Origin: Dyella sp. OK004
Lineage (GTDB): Bacteria > Pseudomonadota > Gammaproteobacteria > Xanthomonadales > Rhodanobacteraceae
Assembly: GCF_900114495.1 (NCBI RefSeq)
Contig: NZ_FOZI01000001.1
Location: 825,469-889,468 of the forward strand
Reading direction: 5' to 3'
Length of the DNA stretch: 64,000 nucleotides
The notes under the pieces are model-generated. The model ran no database searches and was not told where the DNA came from. It saw only the letters and a list, made by a program, of their open reading frames with translations. The stretch's first letter is position 1; each line of letters begins with the position of its first letter. A program made the position numbers and the translations under genes. Shown piece by piece: positions 34,368-44,427 of this stretch.

Positions 34368-35984
34368 TCAGTCTTCAACGTGGCCGTGAGCCAGCTCGTC
34401 GTCGTGAATCACCGGCGGCAGCTCGAAGGTGTGATACGGCGCCGGCGACGGCACGGTCCACTCCAGACCCTTGGCGCCTTCCCACACACGGTCGGCGGCC
34501 TTCTTCTTGGAGAACCACACCGCGTGGACGATCACGCCGAGGAAGATCAGCTGCGCGGCGCCGAACAGGAAACCGCCGATGGAGCTGATCATGTTGAAGT
34601 TGGCGAACGCGACGTTGTAGTCCGGGATACGGCGCGGCATGCCGGCCAGACCCAGGAAATGCTGCGGGAAGAACAGCACGTTCACCCAGATCACGCTGTT
34701 CCAGAAATGCACCTTGCCCCAGAACTCGCTGTACATGTGGCCGGTCCACTTCGGCAGCCAGTAGTACGTTCCGCCGATGATGGCGAAGATCGCGCCGGTC
34801 ACCAGCACATAGTGGAAGTGAGCCACCACGAAGTACGAGTCGTGGTACTGGAAGTCGGCCGGGGCCAGCGCCAGCATCAAGCCGGAGAAGCCGCCGATGG
34901 TGAACAGGATGACGAAGGCGACCGCGAACAGCATCGGCGTCTCGAAGGTCATCGAGCCGCCCCACATGGTGCTGACCCAGTTGAACACCTTCACGCCCGT
35001 GGGCACCGCGATCAGCATCGTCGCGTACATGAAGAAGATTTCGCCGCCTAGCGGCAGACCCACCGCGAACATGTGGTGCGCCCACACGATGAACGACAGG
35101 AAGGCGATCGAGGCAATCGCGTACACCATCGCCTTGTAGCCGAAGATCGGCTTGCGGGCGAAGGTCGGGATGATCTCCGAGACCAGGCCGAAGGCCGGCA
35201 GGATCATGATGTAGACCTCGGGGTGCCCGAAGAACCAGAAGATGTGCTGGAACAGAACCGGGTCACCGCCACCGGCGGCATTGAAGAAGCTGGTGCCGAA
35301 GTAGGCGTCGGTGAGCAGCATGGTCACCGCACCGGCGAGCACCGGCATCACGGCGATCAGCAGGAAGGCGGTGATCAGCCAGCTCCACACGAACACCGGC
35401 ATCTTCAGCAGGTCCATGCCCGGCGCGCGCATGTTGAGGATGGTCGCGATGATGTTGATCGCGCCCATGATCGAGCTGATGCCCATCAAGTGCACCGCGA
35501 ACACCACGTAGGCGACCGAATCACCCTGCAGCGACAGCGGCGGGTACATGGTCCAGCCGCCGGCCGGGCCGCCGCCCGGCAGGAACAGGGTGGACAGCAG
35601 CAGCGCGAAGGCGAACGGCAGGATCCAGAACGACAGGTTGTTCATGCGCGGCAGCGCCATGTCCGGCGCACCGATCATCAACGGGATCATCCAGTTGCCG
35701 AGGCCCACGAAGGCCGGCATCACCGCGCCGAAGATCATGACCAGCGCATGCATCGTGGTCATTTCGTTGAAGAAGTACGGCTGCACCAGCTGCAGGCCGG
35801 GCTTGAACAGCTCGGCGCGGATCACCATGGCGAAGCTGCCGCCGATGAAGAACATCAGCAGCGAGAAGACCAGGTACAGCGTGCCGATGTCTTTGTGGTT
35901 GGTGGACATGCACCAACGCACGAAGAAATTCTTCGGCGCGCCGTGATGGTCGTCGTGGTGATCGTGAGTGGCTGCGTGGGCCAT
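34368..35984 (-). CDS. ctaD: Cytochrome c oxidase subunit I
   Basis: A 538-residue catalytic heme-copper oxidase subunit with twelve membrane helices. The CuB/cross-linked site WFFGHPEVYIMILPAFG, the second CuB pair in VWAHHMFAVG, and the heme ligands in VAHFHYVLVTG are intact, as are K-channel residues in the helix after GHPEVY. The His-rich N-terminus (HAATHDHHDDHHGAPK) precedes the conserved FVRWCMSTNHKDIGTLY. It reduces O2 to water and pumps protons, fed by the CuA subunit encoded just upstream. Confidence 0.98.
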   Translation of the reverse strand: MAHAATHDHHDDHHGAPKNFFVRWCMSTNHKDIGTLYLVFSLLMFFIGGSFAMVIRAELFKPGLQLVQPYFFNEMTTMHALVMIFGAVMPAFVGLGNWMIPLMIGAPDMALPRMNNLSFWILPFAFALLLSTLFLPGGGPAGGWTMYPPLSLQGDSVAYVVFAVHLMGISSIMGAINIIATILNMRAPGMDLLKMPVFVWSWLITAFLLIAVMPVLAGAVTMLLTDAYFGTSFFNAAGGGDPVLFQHIFWFFGHPEVYIMILPAFGLVSEIIPTFARKPIFGYKAMVYAIASIAFLSFIVWAHHMFAVGLPLGGEIFFMYATMLIAVPTGVKVFNWVSTMWGGSMTFETPMLFAVAFVILFTIGGFSGLMLALAPADFQYHDSYFVVAHFHYVLVTGAIFAIIGGTYYWLPKWTGHMYSEFWGKVHFWNSVIWVNVLFFPQHFLGLAGMPRRIPDYNVAFANFNMISSIGGFLFGAAQLIFLGVIVHAVWFSKKKAADRVWEGAKGLEWTVPSPAPYHTFELPPVIHDDELAHGHVED

Positions 35985-36037
35985 GGCCTTGCACCTCTAC
36001 CTAATGCGAATAACGTGAAACTGCGTGAGCAGCCGGA

Positions 36038-36967
36038 TCAACCCTTGGGGGCCGGGGCGGGAGCAACTTGAGCCGTGGCAGGCGCAGCGGCGGTGGAAGC
36101 AGCGGCCGGAGCCGGCGGCGCCGACTGCTGCTGCTTCGAAGCCAGCCACTGCTCGAACTCGGCCTTCGGCACCGCCTTCACCACGATCGGCATGAAGCCG
36201 TGATCCTGGCCGCACAGCTCGGCGCACTGGCCGCGGTACACGCCCGGCTCATTGATGTTGGTCCAGGCCGCATTGACGATGCCCGGGATGGCGTCCATCT
36301 TCCAGCCCAGCGCCGGCACCCACCAGGAGTGGATAACGTCGCCAGCGGTGATCACGAAGCGGATCTTGGTGTTGATGGGCACGACCAGCGGCTCATCCAC
36401 ATTAATAAGGTAGGTGTTGTAGCCGTCGACCTTGACCGCGCTCGGGTCCAGGCCCGACTTCAGCTGGCGGGTCTCGTCGCTCTCACGGTCCAGCTTGGAC
36501 ATGAAGCCGACCTTGTCGATCGCCTTGCCCTGATAGTCCACATAGTCGTAGCGCCATTTCCACTGGTAGCCGGTGACCTTGACGGTCATCTGCGAGCCGG
36601 TGGTGTCGGCGAAGGTCTTGAGGCCGCCGGTGGCCAGGTAGGCCAGCACGATCAGGATGATCACCGGGATGGTGGTCCACACGATCTCGAGCGTGGTGTT
36701 GTGCGACCACTTCTCCGCCACCGCGCCGCGCGATTTGCGGAAGCGGAACATGGCGATGAACATCGCGCCGAACACCAGGATGCCGATGACGACGCAGACG
36801 CCAAGGGCGACGTTATTGAGGAAATACGGCACGTGTGAATACGTGGTCACGCCGCGTGGCATGTTCAGTTGTCCGGGCTCGGGGTTCGCCTGAACCACGC
36901 CGCCGAACAACGCGAAGGCGATCGTTGCCAACGCTGTGACTGCTCGCTTGATGCCGCCAGATGTCAT
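36038..36967 (-). CDS. ctaC: Cytochrome c oxidase subunit II
   Basis: A 309-residue subunit II with a signal peptide (residues 1-26, ending VVQANPEPG), two membrane helices (about 50-72 and 93-115), and a periplasmic cupredoxin domain. The CuA ligands are seen in VIHSWWVPALG and in CAELCGQDHGFMPIVV. There is no C-terminal cytochrome c domain; instead it ends in an Ala/Pro-rich tail (SAPPAPAAASTAAAPATAQ). The start at 36967 (ATG with AAGGTG upstream) is preferred over a GTG nine bases earlier. First gene of the ctaCD-small-ctaE operon. Confidence 0.96.
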   Translation of the reverse strand: MTSGGIKRAVTALATIAFALFGGVVQANPEPGQLNMPRGVTTYSHVPYFLNNVALGVCVVIGILVFGAMFIAMFRFRKSRGAVAEKWSHNTTLEIVWTTIPVIILIVLAYLATGGLKTFADTTGSQMTVKVTGYQWKWRYDYVDYQGKAIDKVGFMSKLDRESDETRQLKSGLDPSAVKVDGYNTYLINVDEPLVVPINTKIRFVITAGDVIHSWWVPALGWKMDAIPGIVNAAWTNINEPGVYRGQCAELCGQDHGFMPIVVKAVPKAEFEQWLASKQQQSAPPAPAAASTAAAPATAQVAPAPAPKG

Positions 36968-36987
36968 GTCTTGCACCTTTGTTGAAC

Positions 36988-37473
36988 CTACCTGCGCGGC
37001 TGGCGGTTGAGATCGGCCAGCAGCACCATGAGTTTCTTCGACAACTCGGCGCGCTCCTCATCGGCGAGAAAGGCCCCGATCTCCAGCTCGCGCCCATGCG
37101 ACGTCAGCAGCAGACGACGGCGATCCGTCCCGTCCTTCAGCTGCACCCGCACCCAATACGACTGGAAGCGTGTGCAGCGCCGGCCTGGCAGGGATTGCAC
37201 CTCCAGCGACGAAGCGTCGAGGGTGATGCGCTCGCTGCGATCGCCAGCCCGCCAGGCCACGCCCAAGGCGAAAGCCACCGCGGAGGACTCGACCAGGGCG
37301 AACAACGGGGCGAACACATTCCCCTGCCACGCACCCAACCCGGCCGTCGTCAGCGCCAAAGCCGCCAGTACCCCGATCAGCCGACGCAGATCACGCCGGC
37401 TCAGAGCGCGATTGGGCTTGAGCCACATCGTCGCGCACGGCAGGCCGGCCGCAGCTGGTCGAAGCACGATCAT
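36988..37473 (-). CDS. DUF2244 membrane protein
   Basis: A 161-residue protein with two adjacent transmembrane helices (about residues 30-65; LIGVLAALALTTAGLGAWQGNVFAPLFALVESSAVAFALGVAW) and a C-terminal soluble domain (SYWVRVQLKDGTDRRRLLLTSHGRELEIGAFLADEERAEL). This is the DUF2244 family, commonly linked to cytochrome oxidase loci in proteobacteria with no proven role. The gene starts at ATG 37473 and lies 20 bp upstream of ctaC, so it may head the oxidase operon. Confidence 0.87.
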   Translation of the reverse strand: MIVLRPAAAGLPCATMWLKPNRALSRRDLRRLIGVLAALALTTAGLGAWQGNVFAPLFALVESSAVAFALGVAWRAGDRSERITLDASSLEVQSLPGRRCTRFQSYWVRVQLKDGTDRRRLLLTSHGRELEIGAFLADEERAELSKKLMVLLADLNRQPRR

Positions 37474-37667
37474 GGGAATACCGGCGTGCCTGGAACCCGC
37501 GAATGATAGGCCGCAGCGTCCGAACGGGCAAGAATGACGCAGGTGCTTGACATCGCACCGACACAACATCAGTGGCCAGCGCAAAACCTCACGTACGGGT
37601 GCGTCCGCTCTTGGCGAGCGCGTACAATCCGGAAATTTCCGCGCTTTCCCACCTTGTTGACGCCCCT

Positions 37668-40600
37668 GTGACCCAGCCTATTCTCAGCCCCGAACTCCCC
37701 ACCGGCGCCGAGCCGGCCCGCGCGCGCATCACTGCCGCCTGGCTGCGCGACGAGACCGAAGCAGTCAACGACCTGCTCACCCAGGCCACCCTGCCGCCGG
37801 CCGAGCGCGAAAAGGTGATCGACCTTGCCGCCGACCTGGTAACCCGCGTGCGCGCCCGCGCCAAGGACCAGAGCGCGGTCGAATCCTTCATGCGCCAGTA
37901 CGATCTTTCCAGCGAGGAAGGCGTGCTTCTCATGTGCGTGGCCGAAGCGCTGCTGCGCATTCCGGACAACACCACGGCCGACAAGCTGATCCGCGACAAG
38001 CTGGGTGACGCCAACTGGAAGAAGCACCTGGGCCAGAGCGAGTCGCTGTTCGTCAACGTGTCGACCTGGGGCCTGATGCTGACCGGCAAGCTGGTCACGC
38101 TGTCCGAAGAAACCCGCCACGACTTCACCGGCGCGCTGCGCCGCCTGGTCGGCCGCGCCGGCGAGCCGGCCATCCGCCTCGCGGTACGCCAGGCCATGCG
38201 CATCATGGGCCACCAATTCGTGATGGGTCGCACCATCGGCGAAGCGCTGGACCGCTGCGCACAAAAGGAATACGCGGTCTATCGCTATTCCTACGACATG
38301 CTCGGCGAGTCCGCGCTGACCGGCGAGACGGCCGAGCGCTATCAGCAGGATTACCGCAACGCCATCGCCGCCATCGGTGCGCGCGGCCCGTTCGCCAATC
38401 ACACCGACGCGCCGTCGATCTCGGTCAAGCTCTCCGCGCTGCATCCGCGTTATGAAGTGGCCAAGCGCGAGATCGCCCGCCGCGACCTCACCGCCAAGCT
38501 GCTGGAGCTCTCGCAGCTGGCGATGAAGTATGGCATCGCGCTGTCGGTGGACGCGGAAGAAGCCGACCGCCTCGAACTCTCGCTGGACATCCTCGGCGAT
38601 GTATTCGCGCATCCCTCACTGCAAGGCTGGAACGGTCTCGGCATCGTGGTGCAGGCCTATTCCAAGCGCACCCCGTTCGTCATCGACTGGCTGATCGAAA
38701 CCGCGCGCGCCGCCAACCGCCGCTGGTACGTGCGCCTGGTGAAGGGCGCCTACTGGGACGCCGAGGTGAAGCGCGCGCAGGAAAACGGCCTGCCCGGCTA
38801 CCCGGTGTATACGCGCAAGCCGAACACTGACGTCTCGTATCTGGCCTGCGCACGCAAACTGTTCGACGCCGGCATCGAACTGATCTACCCGCAGTTCGCC
38901 ACGCACAATGCGCACAGCATTGCCGCTGTCCATCACCTCGCCAAGAACCGTCCTTACGAGTACCAGCGCCTGCACGGCATGGGCACGGATCTGTATGCCG
39001 AAGTGATCGGCAAGCAGAATCTCGATGTGCCGTGCCGCGTGTATGCACCGGTCGGCACGCACGAAGACCTGCTGCCTTACCTGGTGCGTCGCCTGCTCGA
39101 GAACGGCGCCAACACCAGCTTCGTCAATCGAGTGGTCGACGAAACCCTGCCGGTGCGCGAGCTGGTCGCCGATCCCTGCGAAACGGTGCGTTCCTTCGCC
39201 TCCATCCCCCACCCGCGCATTCCGCTGCCGGTGAATCTCTACGGTGAACTTCGGAAGAATTCCATGGGCGTTAACTTCTCCAACGACAACGAATTGAAGG
39301 CCCTCGCCGAGGCGGTCAACACGAAGTCCGGTCCGTGGACGGCTGCACCGCTGGTGCCAGGCGCTAACAGCACCGGCGCTTCCGTGCAGGTGACCAACCC
39401 GGCCGATCGCCGCCAGGTGGTGGGCAGCTATGTCACCGCCGACAGCGCCACCGTCGAGAAGGCATTGAGCAACGCGGTCGCCGCGCAGCATGGCTGGGAT
39501 CGCCTGCCGGCCGCCAGCCGCGCCGCCATCCTTGAGCACGCCGCCGAGCAGCTCGAAGCGCGTCGCGGCGAATTCATCGCCCTGTGCGTGCGCGAAGCCG
39601 GCAAGAGTCTGCCCGACGCCATCGCCGAAATCCGCGAGGCTGCCGACTTCCTGCGCTACTACGCCACCATGGCGCGCCGCTACTTCGGCCAGCCGGAGCA
39701 GCTGCCTGGTCCGACTGGCGAGAGCAACCAGCTCTTCCTCAACGGCCGCGGTGTGTTCGTGTGCATCAGCCCGTGGAACTTCCCGCTGGCGATCTTCCTC
39801 GGCCAGGTCAGCGCCGCACTGGCTGCCGGCAATGCCGTGATTGCCAAGCCAGCCGAGCAGACCAGCCTGATCGGCCACGCCGCGGTGAAGCTGCTGCACG
39901 ACGCCGGTGTGCCGGCTGACGTGCTGCAGTACCTGCCGGGCGACGGCGCCACCGTCGGTGCCGCGCTGACCCGCGACCCGCGCATCGCTGGCGTCGCCTT
40001 TACCGGCTCCACCGAAACCGCCTGGGCGATCAATCGCGCGCTCGCCGCTCGCAACGCCCCGATCGCCGCGCTGATCGCCGAGACCGGTGGCCAGAACGCG
40101 ATGATCGCCGACTCCTCCGCCCTGCCCGAGCAGATCGTCAAGGACGTGATCTCCTCCGCCTTCCAGTCCGCCGGCCAGCGCTGCTCCGCTGCGCGCGTGC
40201 TGTTCGTGCAGGAAGACATCGCCGACAAGGTCTGCGCGATGCTGGCCGGCGCGATGACCGAGCTGAAGGTGGGCGACCCGGCCCAGCTGTCCACCGACGT
40301 AGGCCCGGTGATCGACGAGGATGCGAAGAAAATCCTGGTCGACCACGCCGCGCGTATGGACAAGGAAGCGAAGAAGATCGGCGAAGTCGCGCTCGACCCC
40401 GCCGCCACCGGTAACGGCACCTTCTTCGCGCCGCGCGCTTATGAGATCCCGTCGCTATCCACGTTGACCCGCGAAGTGTTCGGCCCGGTGCTGCATGTGA
40501 TCCGCTGGAACGGCAATGAGCTCGACAAGGTCGTCGACGACATCAATGCCACCGGCTACGGCCTCACCCTGGGCATCCACAGCCGTATCGACGACACCGT

Positions 40601-40823
40601 GGAATTCATCCAGAGCCGTGCCCGCGTCGGTAACTGCTACGTCAACCGCAACCAGATCGGCGCGGTGGTCGGCGTGCAGCCGTTCGGTGGCGAAGGTCTG
40701 TCGGGTACGGGTCCGAAAGCCGGTGGCCCGCACTACCTGTTCCGTTTCGCCGGCGAGCGCACGCTCACCATCAATACGACGGCGGCGGGCGGTAACGCAT
40801 CGTTGCTGACGATCGGCGAATAA
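37668..40823 (+). CDS. putA: Bifunctional proline dehydrogenase / P5C dehydrogenase PutA
   Basis: A 1051-residue bifunctional enzyme that oxidises proline to glutamate. The FAD-dependent PRODH barrel (about residues 100-480) shows RRWYVRLVKGAYWDAEVKRA and the C-terminal helix with FASIPHPRIPLP. The ALDH half (about 510-1040) shows ISPWNFPLAIFLGQ, the general base in LIAETGGQNAMI and the nucleophile in SAGQRCSAARVLF. The N-terminal ribbon-helix-helix DNA-binding domain of E. coli PutA is absent, as is the extra C-terminal domain, so this is the short non-regulatory type. GTG 37668 is chosen as start; the frame is open 32 codons further upstream. Confidence 0.95.
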   Translation: MTQPILSPELPTGAEPARARITAAWLRDETEAVNDLLTQATLPPAEREKVIDLAADLVTRVRARAKDQSAVESFMRQYDLSSEEGVLLMCVAEALLRIPDNTTADKLIRDKLGDANWKKHLGQSESLFVNVSTWGLMLTGKLVTLSEETRHDFTGALRRLVGRAGEPAIRLAVRQAMRIMGHQFVMGRTIGEALDRCAQKEYAVYRYSYDMLGESALTGETAERYQQDYRNAIAAIGARGPFANHTDAPSISVKLSALHPRYEVAKREIARRDLTAKLLELSQLAMKYGIALSVDAEEADRLELSLDILGDVFAHPSLQGWNGLGIVVQAYSKRTPFVIDWLIETARAANRRWYVRLVKGAYWDAEVKRAQENGLPGYPVYTRKPNTDVSYLACARKLFDAGIELIYPQFATHNAHSIAAVHHLAKNRPYEYQRLHGMGTDLYAEVIGKQNLDVPCRVYAPVGTHEDLLPYLVRRLLENGANTSFVNRVVDETLPVRELVADPCETVRSFASIPHPRIPLPVNLYGELRKNSMGVNFSNDNELKALAEAVNTKSGPWTAAPLVPGANSTGASVQVTNPADRRQVVGSYVTADSATVEKALSNAVAAQHGWDRLPAASRAAILEHAAEQLEARRGEFIALCVREAGKSLPDAIAEIREAADFLRYYATMARRYFGQPEQLPGPTGESNQLFLNGRGVFVCISPWNFPLAIFLGQVSAALAAGNAVIAKPAEQTSLIGHAAVKLLHDAGVPADVLQYLPGDGATVGAALTRDPRIAGVAFTGSTETAWAINRALAARNAPIAALIAETGGQNAMIADSSALPEQIVKDVISSAFQSAGQRCSAARVLFVQEDIADKVCAMLAGAMTELKVGDPAQLSTDVGPVIDEDAKKILVDHAARMDKEAKKIGEVALDPAATGNGTFFAPRAYEIPSLSTLTREVFGPVLHVIRWNGNELDKVVDDINATGYGLTLGIHSRIDDTVEFIQSRARVGNCYVNRNQIGAVVGVQPFGGEGLSGTGPKAGGPHYLFRFAGERTLTINTTAAGGNASLLTIGE

Positions 40824-40838
40824 ACGCTGATGGAAGAA

Positions 40839-40870
40839 AGCCCCGCGCGGATCCGCGCGGGGCTTTTTTT
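40839..40870 (+). terminator. Intrinsic terminator of putA
   Basis: Stem AAGCCCCGCGCG / CGCGCGGGGCTT with loop GATC and a run of T, 16 bp after the putA stop. Confidence 0.96.
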
Positions 40871-40935
40871 ATGTCTTCGTTTTACGGGCAGGTTAGCTCA
40901 AGGGCTTACCCCCTCCCCAGCATGAAAACACCATC

Positions 40936-41763
40936 TCAGTACGGCGCCTGCTCAATCAAAGTCCGCTCCGCCGTGCACTGCGCACCTTGTACCGGCGCAC
41001 CAGATGCACGCAAGGCATCCAGCTCCTTGCGCGCCGCCACCATATCCGCCGCAAACGCCGGCTCCGCATGCAGCCTCGCCACAATGGCCGAAGCATTGAT
41101 CTGCCCCGCCTGAATCGCACTGAGGTTATGCGCGCCGCACACCACGCGGCTGTCGGCGAAAGACCGCGCGCGTAGCAGCACGTCGTTGGCGCGATCAGGC
41201 GCCAGCTCGGTCATGATCAGGCCCACGGTCCAGCCCCAGGTGGCGTGACCAGAGGGGTAATCGAAACTGCGCGCCAGCTTTTCCTTCGACTGACATACCG
41301 CACCCTCGTCGATCAGAAACGGACGCTGCCGCTGGTTGGCCTTCTTGGCAGGCTCGGTGACGCGCACGCCATCGTCGTCCACTTTCTTGAGCAGCGCGGC
41401 CAATCGAGGCAGATGGGCTGCATCCATCGACACGCCCATCGCACAGCTGAAGTCGTGCAGCATGTCGGGCACGTCCAGATTCACGTCGCTGGTCGCCAGC
41501 GCCCAGCGTGGCGTGCCTTCCAGCTTGCGTGTCTCACGGAACACCCGGCGATCAGCTTCGTAACGCGCAGACCCCGGCTTGGGCGCTGTCGGCAACACCT
41601 CAGCCATACGCAGCGCGCTGGCATCGGAGAGATAGCCCTTGTCGTCGCTCTTTGTGGCGGCCAGCGCAGGCGCCCTGGCCTGCGGCGCGGCGCAGCCCAC
41701 GAGGGCGAATGCCAAAAGTACCGCCGCGCCATGGCGCGTGGATAAGAACGTGTTCTTGCGCAT
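40936..41763 (-). CDS. PAP2-type class A acid phosphatase, lipoprotein, variant active site
   Basis: A 275-residue exported phosphatase of the nonspecific acid phosphatase (PhoN/PhoC) type. A lipoprotein signal ends LVGCAAPQ. The three-part PAP2 signature is mostly intact: K-x6-RP in AKKANQRQRPF, PSGH in FDYPSGHATWGW, and SR-x5-H in SRVVCGAHNLSA. The Asp that normally follows the nucleophilic His by four residues (H-x3-D) is Ala here. It may thus be a slow or altered enzyme. It is divergent from the AraC-type regulator, 180 bp apart. Confidence 0.82.
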   Translation of the reverse strand: MRKNTFLSTRHGAAVLLAFALVGCAAPQARAPALAATKSDDKGYLSDASALRMAEVLPTAPKPGSARYEADRRVFRETRKLEGTPRWALATSDVNLDVPDMLHDFSCAMGVSMDAAHLPRLAALLKKVDDDGVRVTEPAKKANQRQRPFLIDEGAVCQSKEKLARSFDYPSGHATWGWTVGLIMTELAPDRANDVLLRARSFADSRVVCGAHNLSAIQAGQINASAIVARLHAEPAFAADMVAARKELDALRASGAPVQGAQCTAERTLIEQAPY

Positions 41764-41943
41764 GGCCTGCTCCGTCTATGGTGAGGGTTATGACAGCAGC
41801 CCTAGCGACTGTCTCACAAGAGGCAAAACGCGCCAGCAGCAGGATGCCTGTTGTGCATCGCGCAAACAGCAGCGCAGTATGCGTGCTATAGAAACGGCTT
41901 CCTCGCCGGCGCCCGCCGGCATCGCGTTGGAGCTCAAGGCACG

Positions 41944-43029
41944 ATGGCACGTCCCGCCGCCCTGGTCGGCTCAACGCCGACCGACAGTCATCCGTTGCTC
42001 GCGGACGACCCCCGCTATACCGCGGCCGAGTTTCCGCCGAACAAGCTGTTGTATCTGGTGCAATTGGCCGACGCCCGTGGCATCGACAGCCGCACCTGGT
42101 ACGGCGGGCTCGCGCTGACGCGTGCGCAGATCGCGGACCCGGCGCTGCGCGTGTCGTATCGCCAGGCCTGCCTTTTCGTGCGGCGCGCGCTGCAGGCACT
42201 GGATGTACCGGACGCCGGCCTGCGCATCGGCCGCGAGGGCACCATCGGCGGTTTCGGCCTGCTCGGGCTGGCCATGATGACGTCGCGCACGCTGGGCGAC
42301 GCCATGATGGCCGGCGTCGCGCATCACAAGATCTGCGGCTGCCTGCTGGATCTGAACTTTGAGGCGCTGAGCGAGCGCGAGGTGGCGCTGGTCGCATGGC
42401 CGCGCTTCGGCGACACCGAACTGCTGCCGTTTTTCTGCGAGGAGCTGTTCGCCAGTTGCCTGATGATCGCGCGCGAGCTGGTCGGCCCCGCGCTGCACCC
42501 GGTGCGCGTGGAATTCAGCTATCCGCGGCCGTCCTACGCCGCCGAATACGAGCGGCTGTTCGAAAGCGACGTGCGTTTTGGCATGCCGCAGAACCGCCTG
42601 GTGATCGATACCCAATGGCTGGCCCGCCCGCTGCCCGGCCACAACCCGCTTACCGCCAGACAGGCGTTGGCGCTGTGCGCGCAGCAGATGACACCGGACG
42701 GTGGCGAGCCGCACCAGGAGATCGTGGCCGCGGTGGAACGCCTGCTGCGCAGCCAGCTGCGCGAGCAGCCCAAGCTGCAGGACGTGGCACGCACACTCAA
42801 CCTCAGCGAGCGCTCACTGCGCCGCAAACTCGCCGAGAGCGGGCGCATCTTCCGCGAGATCCACGATCGCGTGCGCGCCGAGCGCGCGCTTGAACTGCTT
42901 CAAGCCGGTGCACTGAGCGTGGCCGATATCGGCAGCGAACTGGGTTTCAGCGACCCGCGCGAGTTCCGCCGTGCCTTCAAGCGCTGGACCGGCATGCCGC
43001 CACAGGCGGCGCGAAGGGCTGCCGCATAA
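41944..43029 (+). CDS. AraC family transcriptional regulator (Arabinose_bd N-terminal domain)
   Basis: A 361-residue regulator. The N-terminal ~200 residues fit the 'Arabinose_bd' domain found in OruR/ArgR-like activators (ADARGIDSRTWYGGLALTRAQI; REGTIGGFGLLGLAMMTSRTLGDAM). The C-terminal ~100 residues hold two helix-turn-helices, LQDVARTLNLSERSLRRKLAESG and LSVADIGSELGFSDPREFRRAFKRWTGMPP. The start at 41944 has AAGG upstream. It precedes the beta-helix gene by 148 bp on the same strand and is the obvious candidate activator of the following four genes. Confidence 0.9.
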   Translation: MARPAALVGSTPTDSHPLLADDPRYTAAEFPPNKLLYLVQLADARGIDSRTWYGGLALTRAQIADPALRVSYRQACLFVRRALQALDVPDAGLRIGREGTIGGFGLLGLAMMTSRTLGDAMMAGVAHHKICGCLLDLNFEALSEREVALVAWPRFGDTELLPFFCEELFASCLMIARELVGPALHPVRVEFSYPRPSYAAEYERLFESDVRFGMPQNRLVIDTQWLARPLPGHNPLTARQALALCAQQMTPDGGEPHQEIVAAVERLLRSQLREQPKLQDVARTLNLSERSLRRKLAESGRIFREIHDRVRAERALELLQAGALSVADIGSELGFSDPREFRRAFKRWTGMPPQAARRAAA

Positions 43030-43177
43030 AGCCCCCATCGGGACGAATCTGGCCGATTTGCCCCCCTGTGGTTGGCCGTTTTGCCCTCCCTCCCCCGGGC
43101 GCGATGCGCAACAGTGACAGCTGGGCCGCATCCGCGCGGCACCTTATGTTTTCGGTTCCTGGGGAGGTTCACCGGAC

Positions 43178-44416
43178 ATGCGCAAATTGCTACTCACCGC
43201 CGCGCTGGGCGCGGCTCTTGCCGGTTGCGGCAGCCACGATCGAGGCGCACCACAGAGCGAAGCCGACAACGCTTTCCAGGCCAAGCTCCAGCAGCAGCTG
43301 CTGGACGCCAAGCCCGGTAGCGTCATCGAGATTCCCGCCGGCCATTACTCGCTCAAGCGTGGGCTGAGCCTGCGTACCGACGGCGTCACCATCCGCGGCG
43401 CCGGCAAGGACAAAACCGTACTGTCGTTCAAGGGCCAGGTGGTGGGGCCGGAAGGCCTGCTGGTGAATGCCAACGACTTCACCATCGAGAACCTCGCGCT
43501 GGAAGACACCAAGGGCGACGCGCTCAAGATCAACCAGGGCAAGAACATCACCATCCGCGGCGTGCGCGTGGAATGGACCGGCGGCCCGCAGACCACCAAC
43601 GGCGCCTACGGCCTGTACCCGGTGAAGACCGAGAACGTGCTGATCGAAGACTCGGTGGTGATCGGCGCCTCCGATGCAGGCATCTACGTCGGCCAGTCGC
43701 GCAACATCATCGTGCGCCACAACCGCGCCGAGCAGAACGTGGCCGGCATCGAGATCGAGAACTCGATCAACGCTGATGTCTACGAGAACGTCGCCACCCA
43801 CAACACCGGCGGCATCCTGGTGTTCAACATGCCCAACCTGTCGCAAGCGGGCAAAGCGACGCGCGTGTTCAAGAACCAGGTGATCGAGAACAACCTGGGC
43901 AACTTCGCCGCCAAGGGTGCGGCGGTAGCCAGCGTGCCGGCCGGCTCGGGCGTGGTGGTGAACTCCAACGACAAGGTGGAGATCTTCGACAACGACGTCG
44001 CCAACCACCAGACGGCAAACGTAATCATCTCCAGCTACTTCTCCACCAACTACTACAACACCAAGGGCGTTGCGGCGGATTACAACCCGTACCCCAAGGG
44101 CATCTATGTCTACGACAACCGCTTCAAGGGCGGCGGCGAATCGCCGGACGGTATGAAGCTGAAGATGCTCAAGACCGCCGTGTACGGCATGAGCGGCAAA
44201 TTCCCGGACGTGCTGTGGGATGGCTACACCGACGCCAAGTCGATGGTGAACGGCCAGCTGCCGGCCGAGGACCGCATCTGCATCCAGGGCGCCAACGGTG
44301 TGATCAACGCCGACGGCCCCAACGACTACAAGAATCCCAGCACCGACACCAAGGCCTACGAGTGCACCCTGCCCAAGCTGCCGCCGGTCGTACTTGAACC
44401 AGCACCGAAAGCCTGA
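43178..44416 (+). CDS. Parallel beta-helix lipoprotein (TIGR03805-like)
   Basis: A 412-residue exported lipoprotein (signal ending ALAGCGSHD). Residues ~40-300 are a right-handed parallel beta-helix with PbH1-type turns such as [57 protein letters not shown] and [21 protein letters not shown]. From memory this matches a family (TIGR03805) that is habitually encoded beside the diheme cytochrome family TIGR03806, exactly as here, with no known function. Good GGGAGG upstream. The next gene starts 11 bp after its stop. Confidence 0.85.
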   Translation: MRKLLLTAALGAALAGCGSHDRGAPQSEADNAFQAKLQQQLLDAKPGSVIEIPAGHYSLKRGLSLRTDGVTIRGAGKDKTVLSFKGQVVGPEGLLVNANDFTIENLALEDTKGDALKINQGKNITIRGVRVEWTGGPQTTNGAYGLYPVKTENVLIEDSVVIGASDAGIYVGQSRNIIVRHNRAEQNVAGIEIENSINADVYENVATHNTGGILVFNMPNLSQAGKATRVFKNQVIENNLGNFAAKGAAVASVPAGSGVVVNSNDKVEIFDNDVANHQTANVIISSYFSTNYYNTKGVAADYNPYPKGIYVYDNRFKGGGESPDGMKLKMLKTAVYGMSGKFPDVLWDGYTDAKSMVNGQLPAEDRICIQGANGVINADGPNDYKNPSTDTKAYECTLPKLPPVVLEPAPKA

Positions 44417-44427
44417 GGCGCGTATCG

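Noticed and set aside
38616-40346. 576-codon reverse open frame opposite putA
   Set aside because: Shadow of a complete PutA with intact catalytic motifs.
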